From contig JAKSZP010017377.1 of NCBI GenBank assembly GCA_022478985.1, positions 1-64,000 on the forward strand: a stretch of 64,000 nt of DNA, read 5' to 3'. The stretch is from Massospora cicadina. Its lineage: Eukaryota > Entomophthoromycota > Entomophthoromycetes > Entomophthorales > Entomophthoraceae. Positions 32,305-42,888 of this stretch are shown piece after piece; position 1 is the stretch's first letter; every line of letters starts with the position of its first letter. Under the pieces are notes generated by a model. It searched no databases. It saw only the letters and a list, made by a program, of their open reading frames with translations, and was not told where the DNA came from. A program made the position numbers and the translations under genes.

Positions 32305-35166
32305 GATATACGCACCTGATCCACAGTGAGCTTAAGCTCACAATCAAACTCTGAATGATTAGGTTGTGCATTAGCTGAAGCCGCATCAAATGAAGATTCT
32401 AACCCCTCCAAACAGGAAAGTAGGGGAACCTCCACACAGGGCTTCAGCAACGGGGCAAGACTGCGAGGGTAAATATTGGGCCAGTGGGGCAAATTGCCCT
32501 GAAAGTTGGCTTCAGCCAAAGGAAAAACCGAATTGTGACCATTCTTCAAAGGGAGGGATAGGTTATTTTTTCAAATTAGTACAGACTTCAATTTTCTCCA
32601 CCAATCTACACACAAAATGATGGGGTACAAGAGGTTTTTAGTAGCTTGGAAGTGGTCAGACAAACGAAATTTACCAAATTAATAGTCCACTAACCCATGG
32701 TTTTCAGCGTAGGAATAGCTTGGGAAGCCCCAACTCTACCCATACCACCTGGCACGTAACTCAGCTCAAGGTATTCGGCTGGGTTTTGATCCATAAAATT
32801 TTCAGAGGCTCCAGTATCCATCAAAATAATTGTGCTAATTTTCCCCTGAGGGGATGAAAGGGTAACAGTCAGCAAAAAATAACCAGAATGGTATTTATTT
32901 CAAAGCAGAAAACGACAATAATTTACCATCAAACGCTTATTCAGGGTTTACCATTCCCCCAGAGTATGTTTTTGGATCATAGAATGGTGAGGGATATTTG
33001 GCCACTCTTATTGCTGAGGCCACATATCACACCATATCTTCTGCATTGCCATACAAATTCCCATATCTTAAAAGTAGTTTTTCTCTACCTCCTGAGTCCT
33101 ACGGATCATGGTAGGGGACAAGCGGGGTTCTTAGGCTTGATACCATATACTGGAATGGAGTTTTCATCAAAGCTGTAAGAGCTAATATAAGGCTCGTTTT
33201 GTGCTAAGTTATCCTCATTATAAAACGCGTTTCCAGTTTCAATGACCCATACCCACACCCATGGCCAAATGAGCATTTTTATCCAGGGCCATCACCAACA
33301 AGCCCTCGGTGGATGCTTCAGCCTGCACCATCCAAACACGGTGCAAAGTACAATCAGTATTATTGACACAGGTTTCATTAAGTTCAGGTTGAGATAATCC
33401 AGGGCCATCCAATTCTGCTGAAAAAGGGGAGAATCAGTAGGGAGCTCTGCCCTGTTCAAGAGAAAACCACTATTCAAGGTTGCAGTAATTATATGGGCAG
33501 CCATGGATGAAATCATTGTTGAAGAGTCGTCTGAAGTATTTTATTTAAACCTGGGCTAGACCACTGTTTGACTTCAATTTTATTGTGGAATTTAAGGTTC
33601 AGAATATTAAGGTTCAACCATTGTAAGAACGCACTTGACTCTTTGGGTCATTTTTATAGGAGCCGCCCCAGGTGAACCAATGAAGGCCAAATTACCTGGC
33701 CCCTTCTGGGTTGGGGCGGGGTACTGCCCCAAAAAGCTTCAATCAGTGATCAAATTTGGATGGGGGCAATTGCCAAATTGGGAGGTTTTTCACAGGAAGA
33801 TCCAAGATAGATTGGAGGAAAGAAATTTTAATGATGCCGGACAACAGTAGGGCCTGTGCTTTATCACAAAATGCATTCAAGTATAATTTCACCAGGCGAC
33901 CAGCTACATAAAGAAAAGAACTTGCAGAAGGGTTGGATGGGTGACACGCCTGGATGACGTTGCTCCAAGTCACGCTAAAACCTAAATGATCTCCACAAAA
34001 GCGATGTGCACAAAACACTGTGAAATTAGTTGGGCGCTTGTGGAGGCAACCAATATAACAAATCCACTCCCTGTGAGGTTGGATGAGAACCTAACAATTG
34101 TTATTATTCCAAGAAGCTTCCGGCGTGAGGGAAGCCAAGGCCTATTGAATTTATGATTAAATCTTGGGAGAAAGGCGGGGATTTTAACAACGGGATCATA
34201 AAAAGTCTGAGACCACCAGAAACAAGCAGGAAGGGTGGGCGCTTCCGTTTGATAGTTGCAAGATTAACGCTGAGATGCACCAATACAAACCCAAATGAGT
34301 AAACGGTGGTGAGCACCATTGTGGAATTGACAATCGGCTTTCACACCCAGTTTACACATAAAGAAAGTCCCACACAGATTATTCTGATGCATGTCGGACA
34401 TTTGCTGTTACAGCTGAAAAAGAAAAATGTTTTAGGTCTATCTCAGCCAAATAAGGGAAATGTCAGCCATTTGCAATTATCTGAGGACTTCAAGAGCGAA
34501 TCCCACAATAATAAACCCAATGCTATAGAAAATTTCTGCCAAAAGTCCCTGGCCAACTCTCATTGGAACCCCATTAATTGGGGTAACATGAGTTCAAAAC
34601 CCATATGGGCACTTTTAGTAAAATCTACCAATCAGATTTTGCTGATTACACAACAGACTTCAGGGAAACTAACGGAAGGTAATCCCCCAACCAGCACCAA
34701 GTCCTTCAAAACACCTGCGTGGGGGCCACCCCCTTTTATAGGTGTGGCAGCAGGCCCCTGAGGTGAGAAAAATTTCTCAAGTGAGTGATTGGTTGGGGTA
34801 CATCAAAACCCTGCTGAATGGGTATATTTTGCCCTAAAACCCCATCATCCGTTTATCAAAAATTAACTAACTTTCCTCACGATCTGATAGGAATGACACC
34901 CATATTTCCTAATTTGGAATGCATTGCAGCTATTCTGAAATATCCTCAAATCCCTTCTGAACCCCAAAATCAATACAAATACAAATTGTTGAATATTGGA
35001 AAGGAATAGCTTTTCATTTTTACCCCCATGCTATATTAAATTATTATAAAAACATATTTATATAATTTTTATACTTTTTAGTTTTATAAATCTTTTGTGG
35101 AATCCAACAGCATAGCACCAAGTGAGTGTAACCCAGCTGGATTCCTACAATTCACATAGAATAAAA
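32305..35166 (-). pseudogene. Protease and Gag-like half of chromovirus C/D, with insertions
   Basis: From 32305 to about 33320 the sequence is collinear with elements A and B. The minus strand shows the protease (32875-32690) with LMDTGASENFMDQ, an active-site block. The conserved FLLVSGGL stretch lies at about 34230, but it is about 0.8 kb farther from the protease and 0.75 kb farther from the primer site than in B. At least two unidentified insertions therefore lie within 33320-35150. The open frame 34306-34761 (plus) lies in this extra DNA and has no recognised motif. Confidence 0.6.
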
Positions 35167-35180
35167 GGTTGGTGAACTAA
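35167..35180 (-). promoter_or_regulatory. Primer-binding site of chromovirus C/D
   Basis: Minus-strand TTAGTTCACCAACC follows the 5' LTR. It differs from B by one base (C for G). It pairs with TTGGTTGACT in its LTR (35611-35602) at 9 of 10 positions, counting a G-U pair. Confidence 0.65.
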
Positions 35181-36075
35181 TGTTAGGAGAGTGTCTGTAA
35201 ATTTCTCATTCCCTGAGAGGTGGTGCGGGATGCAAAACCACACCGCCAGGGAACTAGCCATTAAAAGAATGAGAAATAGGGCACTGTGCAGGGTGCCGGA
35301 GCAAAAGAGACCAAGGCAAGGGTGTAAACATGGTATACAGGATGAGGTAACCAAGAAATACCAAAATTTGTATGGACCCCAAAGGGAGTCCATAATCAAT
35401 TGTAAAATTGGTGCCAGGAGGCTTGAGTGCCTCGATCTGGAGGGGACCAGGGCGGCCCAAAGGTGCACCAGAAACTTTAGTTATTTGAGATAGTGTATAA
35501 TGTCCCACATTGTTGGAGACCTCCTCAAAGAGGTCTGCACACAGGTTCTCCCATGGAACTATAATAGTAAAATGTAAAAAAACAGAAAGGTATATTGTAA
35601 AAGTCAACCAATGAGGAACGTTGGTCATGAGTGAACATATTTAGACAAACTTGGGGTGATTCTGAGTCATTGGAAGTGAGTCCCAAGCCGGGTGCACCAA
35701 TAGGTGCATGACCCATCTGAAAGGGTAGCAAACTTTAAAACTGACCTCAATTGAGTGATCAATTGAAGTTGTGCTTGACCTGAGCTTGTAATTTCGTAAA
35801 AAAAAATTGAATTGGTTTTGAACCCCATTCCCCAATTAGCCATATTGTCCTATCATCAATCATTAAATAGTTCGTCTGTTTTAATGATTGAGCCAGAAAC
35901 AAGGGGCTGGACGTTTGGCACCTTACTTGTACCAACCTGGGTTTATTTGGCTTGTATTCAGCGTTGCAAGATGTGCTTGAGGTCAGGAAGGGCCTGAATT
36001 TAGACCTTCTGGACCTCCTGCTGCCCAGCCTTATCCTTGGGGTTGGTGCCTATTATCAGTTCATGTAGCATGACA
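35181..36075 (-). repeat. 5' LTR of chromovirus C/D
   Basis: This 895-bp LTR begins TGTTAGGAGAGTGTCTG and ends TAGCATGACA. A minus-strand TATA-like CTAAATATGT (35644-35635) lies 33 nt before TTGGTTGACT. An ATG-initiated frame (35628, MTNVPHWLTF) runs through ADLFEEVSNNVGHYTLSQ. After a frameshift near 35370 the homologous frame runs through the LTR end and the primer site (DTLLTLVHQPF). Confidence 0.92.
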
Positions 36076-37560
36076 CAAGGGTATATTGATATAGGCTTAT
36101 CAACTGAAGAGGATGCAGCCGCTGCAGCATCTAGGTTCTTAATATACAATAACACCCCATTACCACCACCCAAACACGTCTCCCTGATGATACCACACTC
36201 ATGATGACCTTTGCAAACCTTCTCTCACACCTTCTTTCTCAAACACTATATGAGGAGTTGATTTCAGGGCTGTCCACTTATAGCAATAAACCCATCCTCC
36301 AATTCCTTGTCCCAAGTGGTTCTGAGCGCCTAGCAGCACCTTGGGCAATGGCCACCATTACCCCCCCACCAGCTGAATATGGCCCAGCACATCCCACCAT
36401 GGGCCTATATCCCATCTGCACCCAACCATTTCTTTTGGGCCTGCACTGACAACGGTCGCACAATTTGCCCCCTCTTCCATGATTTGGACCATACAAAAAA
36501 GTATGTCATTACAATTCAAACCTGGCGAACACTTCCAAATCCACCCATGAGGCCACACCAACAGCATTCAAATGGGGATTTTGGCTGCCCCCACTCCCCA
36601 AGCCATGCGCTTGATGAATCAGAAGAAAAGTCTAGCAACCCAAACCCAAGCTACCCAATATACCCCCATGCTAATCAATTAGATGCAGGATTGGACCCAA
36701 GTTCAATTCAAAAATATCTCCCGCCTCAAAACTTACCCAACCACAGCCACCTATCACCAAAATTAATCCAAGTCAACTAAAATCCCTGGGACTTATTGGA
36801 TGAAGTGACCTAATCTGGTGAATTTCTCACCACCAGATAAACCATTTAATTTAGATCCTTATCTTAATTCAGACTTTGATGTCCCACTTTCGCCCAAACA
36901 ATAACTTCCCAAACCCAATGCTACCCCTTACCAAAGTGACCACTAGCTTTCTGAGGCCGCGGTGGCCTCACCCAAAAGCTGCCATCTCCACAAAACCATG
37001 GCAAATTTTGTTGCTGAATTTAAAAAGGGCTCCATCCCACCGTGTTCCCCCAATTTGCCTGCTATTGCAAAAGATGAAATCAAATGCCTCACTGAAGCTG
37101 TCACCACCTCTGTCAAACATGTCACTGAACTGGAATAATATCCACATCCTATGAGTCACCAGAGCCAAAATTGAAAAATTTTCCCAGCTCCCCAACGCCC
37201 ACATCCAAGCTGAACACCATGTTGCCAAACTCATGGAGGCTATGCTCTAGACCCAAATTTTCAGTATCAACAACTATCTGCTTCACTTTGACCCTCACCC
37301 CGCGGACGCCCCAACCCCCTTACTATCAGCATTAATTTACCTCTTCAATGCTGAGCCCAATAATCCACCTGATTACACCTCCCCTTCTAGCATGGTGTGA
37401 TAAGCGACTCGCCAATGTGCCACCTGGTTGGTTGTTTTCCTTATTTTTATCTCACTGCTAGTTTTTGGCGGTTAGGTCATATTTCCAGTTTGGCTAATTT
37501 TTTTATTTTTTTTCAGTAATGTTCATCCCCTGGACAACGTACCTTAAATAAATTTAAAAT
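36076..37560 (+). mobile_element. Half-LINE copy 1, 3' part with ORF1 pseudogene and tail
   Basis: After the C/D insertion the ORF1-like reading continues as GYIDIGLSTEEDAAAA (36080-36130), then LLSQTLYEELISGLSTY (about 36225) and a broken CCHC region near 36450-36510. It runs on to a stop near 37400. The 3' part includes GTTCATCCCCTGGACAACGT (37521-37540), the tail shared with LINE F and the SINEs. There is no RT or endonuclease. Coding blocks lie in different frames, so it is a pseudogene. Confidence 0.75.
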
Positions 37561-37852
37561 TTATATTAAGCTTTATAAATTTAATTAATAAAGGTAAGAT
37601 GACCAGGGGATGGACAATACCAAAACTAATACTCAAAAACTAATCTGACTAAAAAAAAGTAAAACATGAATTGACCTCCCTTTTTGGGCAGCAAACACAA
37701 AAAGAAATGATAAAATAACCTACCAGGTGGCACAGTGGCGAGCCGCTTATCCCATCATGGTGGAGGGGGAGGGAGGATCAGGCAGTTCATATTAAAGCCA
37801 GCATTGTAGAGGCGGATCAATGCTGAGAGCAGGGGTTGGGGCATCCATGGTA

Positions 37853-39420
37853 TTAGGGTCGAGGTGAAGCATATATTTGTTGAGATTGACATTTTGGGCC
37901 TGGATTAAAGCCTCTATGAGTTTGGCAACGTGGTGTTAAGCCTGAATGCAGGCGTTGAGAAGTTGTTCCAATATTGCAGTGCTGGCTCTTATGATGCATG
38001 TGGATGAGGTTATTCTGCCTGTTCAGTGTCATGATTGACAGCGGTGGTGGCAGTTTTATATAGTTATTGGATTTCCTCTTTTGCGGTAAGAGGAAATTTG
38101 GGGGGAACAAAGGGGTGTGCTGCCACATTGATGAAACCCCCCTTGGGTTGGGACCATCTAGTACTAAAAAAAAGGGGTGTGCTGCCCTTTCTTTAAATTC
38201 CGTGACCATTTTAGCACACAGTATGCAAAAATGGGGGTCATTGGGTGCAGCCAGATTGGTCATGGCAAGCTGGTGGTCACTTTGGAAAAAGGAGGCTTTA
38301 GGTTTGCGGACATATTGGTTGGTTGGGGATGTGGCATCAAAGTCTAAACTCAAATAAGGTGTCAACTCAATAGGATAACTTGGTGGTGGTACAAATTCAT
38401 CTGATTCAGTCACTACATCCAATAAATTCCAGGGATTTTGGTTGATTTGGGAAGGTATGTGTGTAGGTGAATTTGGTTTAGTAGGTTTTGGGGCGGGTGA
38501 TTTTCTGTATTGAACATGGTTTTAATCCTGCACCCTATTGGTTGGCATGGGTGAGCATTGACTATCTTGGGTTTGAGGTACTAGATTTTGCTTCTGATTC
38601 GAGTGCATGGCCTGTGGGGAGGGAGCTGTCAAAATCCCCACTCAAATGCTGTTGGTGTGGCTTCATGTGTGGTTTGGCCATGTTCACAGGGCGTAATTAT
38701 ATTGACATACCTTTTTGATGTGGTCCAATTCATAGCAAAGGGGGCAAATTGTGTGACTGTTGTCAGTGCAGGCCCAAAAGAAATGGTCTGGTTCAGATGA
38801 GATATAAGCATGCAGTGGGATGTGCTGGGCCATGTTCTTCTTGTGAGGAGTAATGGTGGCCATTGCATGAGGTATCACAAGACGTTCAGCACCACTTGGG
38901 ACAATCAATTGGAGGGTAGGGTTTTTGCCATAAGTGGACAACCCCAACATCAACTCCTCATAAAGTGTTTGTGGAGGAAGGTGTGAGGGGAGGTTTGCAA
39001 AGGTTAACATAAGTGTGGTGTTATATAGGAGGCGTGTTCAGGTTGTGCTAAGGGGGGTGTTTTTGTATATTAATGACGTAGGTGCTGCAGCAGCTGCGTC
39101 CTCTTCAGTGGGGAATCCAATATTAAAATACCCTTGTAAGGGTGGAAATCAATAAACAATTTGGCGCAAAGGTGGTTGTTGCCAGCTCAATTATCACTTT
39201 GTTGATATACGGGAAGAGATGTCCATACTTGATGCAGATTCAAAAGAAAATATTGGATTGGGGTAGGGCTAGGGGGTGGGGGTGGGTTGGGTGGACTTAT
39301 GCGAGGTAGAGTGCTAATTCCCTTGAAGGGACATAGCGGCTGAATGTATTTGGCAGCTGGATGAGCCAGTCTGCATGCGTTTCCCTTCTGGGAAATGAAC
39401 GCTAGCAGGTGGAGCACTGC
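37853..39420 (-). pseudogene. ORF1-like gene of half-LINE copy 2
   Basis: The minus-strand reading gives a proline-rich start (PPPAAPVWGSSAPPA), an RRM-like stretch (GYFNIGFPTEEDAAAA, about 39120), then LTFANLPSHLPPQ and EELMLGLSTYGKN (39005-38930). A perfect knuckle CPLCYELDHIKKVC (CX2CX4HX4C, about 38741-38700) follows. A long C-terminal region (38422-37853) includes KPKASFFQSDHQLAMTN. The order parallels LINE F ORF1 (GWLDLGF, LTFDFLPTT, DGLAIYGE, CCHC). Frameshifts and a micro-retroposon at 38125 break it. The role, binding LINE RNA, is inferred from homology. Confidence 0.75.
38109..38186 (+). mobile_element. Micro-retroposon 2 (46 nt) in half-LINE copy 2
   Basis: A perfect 16-bp repeat, AAAGGGGTGTGCTGCC (38109-38124 and 38171-38186), flanks a 46-nt insert that ends GGGTTGGGACCATCTAG and TACTAAAAA. 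Removing the insert and one repeat restores the host ORF1 reading around it. The insert shares its 3' sequence with the copies at 30717 and 52575. Confidence 0.8.
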
Positions 39421-39567
39421 TGCCCCATACTGGAGCAGCAGGTGGTGGATCCAAGGACATAACTTTGGAGATTGGTGCAGTGAGGCGAAGGTAAAAATTT
39501 GACTTTTTTATAAAAATCACTCGAAATTGATGGTGAGTGGAAAGAAAGTTATATTAAGCTTTATAAA

Positions 39568-40588
39568 ACAATCCATTAAAACTTGTCTTTGTTTACTTTA
39601 TTATGACCCTTGCTATTTGTGAGCTTTCTAGATCTATATAAGAGTTTGGCATTCACACCAGTTATCAAAGGATGTTTTATAAGCTCAACTACACCACAAT
39701 TGATGAAATTCTCATTTGAGCCATAGAACTTCGTCCAACTTCTGATTCACTTTATACAGGCTTATAAACCAATTATATGAATTCCACCATGCGCACATAA
39801 CTCCTTTCATAATACAAATCATATTTTTAGGGCAATACTCAAATTCCTTTGATCTGAAACTATTTTCTCAAAGATCCTTTATTAACTTAAGGACTTTGAT
39901 TTATTTATTGGATTAGATTGTAGTCCTTGTGTATAACAGAACTATTGGAAGTATAGAAGGCGTTAAACTTGTTAGTGATTTGGGAGACAACCCGTTTGGC
40001 CATTCAGATTGTAATTATTCCTAATTATAATGTGATGGTCAAAAAATCCTTTAACATAAAAGATCTAAGGTACAACTTCAAGGTTTACGCCTCTTTTTCT
40101 TAGTTTTTTGACTAACATCGTTACCCAACTACAAGCTTATACAAGAACTAATTTTTATAATAACAATGAATTCTGTTCTTTTATTTATTAGTTCCTAGTA
40201 ATTTGCGCTAAGTTATTTTAATAAGTTCAGCTGCCATTGCGCTCAAATGTATAAACCATTTTTAGGAAGAGCTAAGTAACCTCCTAAGAAAAAATGAGTA
40301 TAAGTACTTACATTCCATAGTTGATAGTATGTCAACGTATAGTGCTATCATTAAATCTTGCACCAATCTTAAAATCAATACAATGACAGGAAACCCAGAG
40401 TCCACTATAGCCAAAGCCTTACTTTTTTACAATTTCTACTCTTGTCACCATAGTCATAATTTCAAATCATAGAAATTATATAAATTAATGATTATATGTT
40501 TGTCTATATTAAAAAAGGATAAATGGTGTAAGAAGTGGTTATACTGTCATCATCATCTTCAGGAGGAGCACTTTCAATTATCAGAGCT
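39568..40588. other. AT-rich flank with no recognisable feature
   Basis: This 1-kb stretch is the shared target DNA right of the half-LINE pair and left of element J. No open frame with motifs, LTR copy or tRNA-like sequence was recognised on either strand. Confidence 0.4.
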
Positions 40589-40591
40589 TGT

Positions 40592-41393
40592 TGTAAATGG
40601 TATTATCAACCATCTATTTATAAAGATATAATAATTTTATTTTTTTCTAATATTTAGATAAAGGGTTTGAACAATTGTACTTTCCCTGTGGCCCACGTTT
40701 TTTGTGTAGTTGCTATATATTTATTAATTACTGTCATCATCATTGGCTGCATCCAACAGATATTTGTAAGCATGGTGGAAGATTAAATCCTCACTCCCTG
40801 TTGGCACTTGATCCTTGTATACCAATTACTGTGACCTGTGGTCCTGATTTTTGTATTTCCTGTTATTTATTAATCATTATTTTTCCCCACACTGGCATAA
40901 AACTTGTCAACCAATAGGCTTAACATTATTCTCCTTGGTCTTACTGCCAGAGTCTTACCATGATAGGCTGACTATGATTAGTATGGAAATCAAACCAAAT
41001 TTTCTGGCTTGGTGGCCATGTATTTCCTCATTATGCTATTGCCCCAAAATTTCAGAGATTTTCTGCTGTCAAATAATTGCAATAATAAGAATGAGAGATT
41101 AGATACGCATATAAGCGGCAAATAACATTGAGAAGGGGGATATATTTTTACATTAGTTGGTGGTAAAGAATATCACAATAAGAAAGATGATTGTTTCTTA
41201 AAGTCACAAAACTTCTTTAAATACTTAATAATACAGTGTGCTTCATCCTTTAAGTTTTATATACCTATTTGTGACAAATAAGGTCTTTTCCTTCTTTGTT
41301 CTCTATGGACACTAACTTCATACAGTGCTTTGTTCTAATTTTTTTATCTCACCTGTGCCCTTGAAATAAAACGCATCTGCGCCAATCTCAACA
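40592..41393 (+). repeat. 5' LTR of element J
   Basis: This LTR of about 802 bp begins TGTAAATGGTATTATCAACC (or three bases earlier at TGTTGT) and ends AATCTCAACA. The blocks CCTGTGGCCCA, TTGGCTGCATCC and CATAAAACTTGTCAACC match the 3' LTR. TTTAGTACTCATTT right after it is a decayed form of the primer site seen in H and G. The sequence 41394-42030 is J's leader, with no readable gene. Confidence 0.8.
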
Positions 41394-42030
41394 TTTAGTA
41401 CTCATTTAGGTGGGCAGCATAATTACTACCATGTATCAAATTCAATCCTTTGAGTTTATCTAGAATATTTATTATGCCACTTTAGCACAAACTTTATACT
41501 CTAAAGCGACTTCTCCAAAGGGCCAGCGTAACTTTTGTCCACCTACTCGTCTCCATAGCTATCAAATGGTTAGTCTTCCAGGATGAGGCTCAGGGGTAAA
41601 TTATTTTTGGATCTCCGAGTTTCTGGTTTTGTATCTGCCTTGGAGGACCCTCAAATCCAGCTTGACGTCCTTTAGCAGAACAAGAGTAAAATTCTATTTT
41701 CTCATTCTTTAATCATAGTAAAGGAGATTAGTACATTGCATAAATTATTCCACTTTCAAGAAAAAAAGATTAATGAATTAAGGCTAAATTTTGTTTCATC
41801 AATTATAAGCTCAAAATATTTTAATTAAAAATATGGAAAAAACTGTATTTTTATGGGTTTATCAATCAGCTTCATTATGAGTTCACCTCTCACTGTGCTG
41901 ATTTGTCAGTTCACTTGTTATTGGCAGATTTTGAATAGAATGATAAGTTTTGGTTTAGCTTTCACACCCTACAACTATATCCCAGTATCCACTCCCAGAT
42001 ATACTGGCCCAATAATACTCTGGTGATTAC

Positions 42031-42588
42031 TGTCAGGATTTTCCCTGGGCTAGGTGAAAGCCTTGTTCAGGGGAAGGACCAATATCCCCACTTGAGGGGT
42101 ATCAATCCCAAACAGCTTATTAGATTTATTAATACGAGTCAAATCTACAGGTATATCATATTTGGGTCTTGGTATAGATTACCCCAAATTTGAGGAAATG
42201 GTATATTCCCTTCTCTTAGGACAGGTGATCTGGGATATCACCTGACCTGGACACGAGGATGGCTTGATCAAGTAAGGTTCAGAATAGTGGGCAATCCAGA
42301 AGGCCAGGAGAAACCCTACTTGGATGGGGCCATAACGCTCCTTGAGGCACATGTCCCCAAATACCCTGTACATATCCCTAATTGTTATTCTAGTAGGATA
42401 CTTTCTTTCTTAGTATTTATTTCATTTCATTTTAATTAATTTAATTATTCTAAATGAACGGTGTCTCTTCCATTGCCACGTCTGGAGCTGCCCTTGTATT
42501 CTTGGCTGACGCCAGCCCCTTGCAGTCAGCCTACCTGTTGGGCTCCCCAGAGTTAGCACCAGCAAGCGCATCTTGGGGAAACCTGACA
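42031..42588 (+). repeat. 5' LTR of element H
   Basis: This 558-bp LTR begins TGTCAGGATTTTCCCTGGG and ends GGAAACCTGACA. It matches 49885-50442. Its termini TGTCA and TGACA are the same as those of element G. An ATG at 42454 inside the LTR opens a frame that leaves the LTR and crosses the primer site. Confidence 0.92.
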
Positions 42589-42888
42589 ACTGGTGCTCAC
42601 TACAGGGAAGCTCCCCTGGCGCACCCTGAGGAGTTACCCTCAACCTTGGACGATGATGAAACTACTGTGAGCACGCCAGATGCCAAACTTCTAACTTACC
42701 TCAGATGGAATGGCCAAGACCCAACCACAGTTAGGTCTGAATTCCCAAGGAAGTCCTTTGAGTGTGCCCCTGAAGACTTTGTTTGCTTCCAAACTCCCAG
42801 TCAGCTGATGCCCTTGATGGACATGTCAAAAACGCCTGAAGAATCAAAAAAGATGAACTTGAGCCAAAATGTCAGCATCAAAAAATAA
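42454..42888 (+). CDS. LTR-initiated reading frame of element H, 144 residues
   Basis: The frame starts at ATG 42454 within the LTR (MNGVSSIATSGAALVFLADA) and crosses the LTR end and primer site as GNLTTGAHY. It continues to SPDAKLLTYLRWNGQD-like sequence and a stop at 42888. The 3' LTR keeps the same frame (FLADASPLQSAYFLGSPALA), so it appears to be coding. It may be the start of a Gag-like protein; no catalytic or zinc motif is present. The sequence that follows (42889-43190) is out of frame. Confidence 0.5.
   Translation: MNGVSSIATSGAALVFLADASPLQSAYLLGSPELAPASASWGNLTTGAHYREAPLAHPEELPSTLDDDETTVSTPDAKLLTYLRWNGQDPTTVRSEFPRKSFECAPEDFVCFQTPSQLMPLMDMSKTPEESKKMNLSQNVSIKK
42589..42606 (+). promoter_or_regulatory. 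Primer-binding site of element H
   Basis: ACTGGTGCTCACTACAGG directly follows the LTR. TGGTGCTCACT has the TGG expected opposite a tRNA CCA end. Decayed forms of the same site follow the LTRs of G and J, which suggests one tRNA primer for all three. I could not identify the tRNA. Confidence 0.7.

Larger units (their letters stand above)
19871..36075 (-). mobile_element. Chromovirus C/D, split by element G
   Basis: The LTRs (894 and 895 bp) are flanked by CAAGT (19866-19870) and CAAGG (36076-36080). The uninterrupted half-LINE copy 2 shows CAAGG at the same place, so the duplication is real with one change. The pol half lies at 20765-23670 and the protease and Gag-like half at 32305-35180. 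Element G occupies 23671-32304. Element B shows the undisturbed target (GGAAGATATGCG at about 14842). Without G the element would be about 7.6 kb. Extra sequence at 33320-35150 implies further insertions. Confidence 0.92.
37580..39548 (-). mobile_element. Half-LINE copy 2 (ORF1-only LINE derivative), complete
   Basis: This 1,969-bp insertion is flanked by a perfect 19-bp duplication, TTATATTAAGCTTTATAAA (37561-37579 and 39549-39567). The duplication length and the lack of LTRs indicate LINE-type retroposition. The minus strand starts CTTTCTTTCCACTCACC, encodes an ORF1-like protein and ends in CCCCTGGTCATCTTACC followed by TTTATTAATTAAA. The tail matches LINE F and the SINEs. There is no endonuclease or RT. 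It inserted into the tail of half-LINE copy 1, which makes a tail-to-tail inverted pair. Confidence 0.88.

Noticed and set aside
34306..34761. Open frame of 151 residues on the plus strand as a host gene
   Set aside because: It lies in inserted DNA inside chromovirus C/D, starts antisense to the Gag-like block and has no recognisable motif.
37501..37620. AT-rich palindromic centre as a replication origin or centromere-like element
   Set aside because: It is formed by two retroposon tails and a target duplication; nothing else supports such a role.
36076..39548. Inverted repeat as a foldback DNA transposon or segmental inversion
   Set aside because: The right arm has its own perfect 19-bp target duplication and a LINE-type tail, so two independent retropositions explain it.
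42454..42643. Minus-strand frame 42643-42422 over the H LTR as a gene
   Set aside because: It is the antisense shadow of the LTR-initiated plus-strand frame, which is the one conserved in both LTRs.
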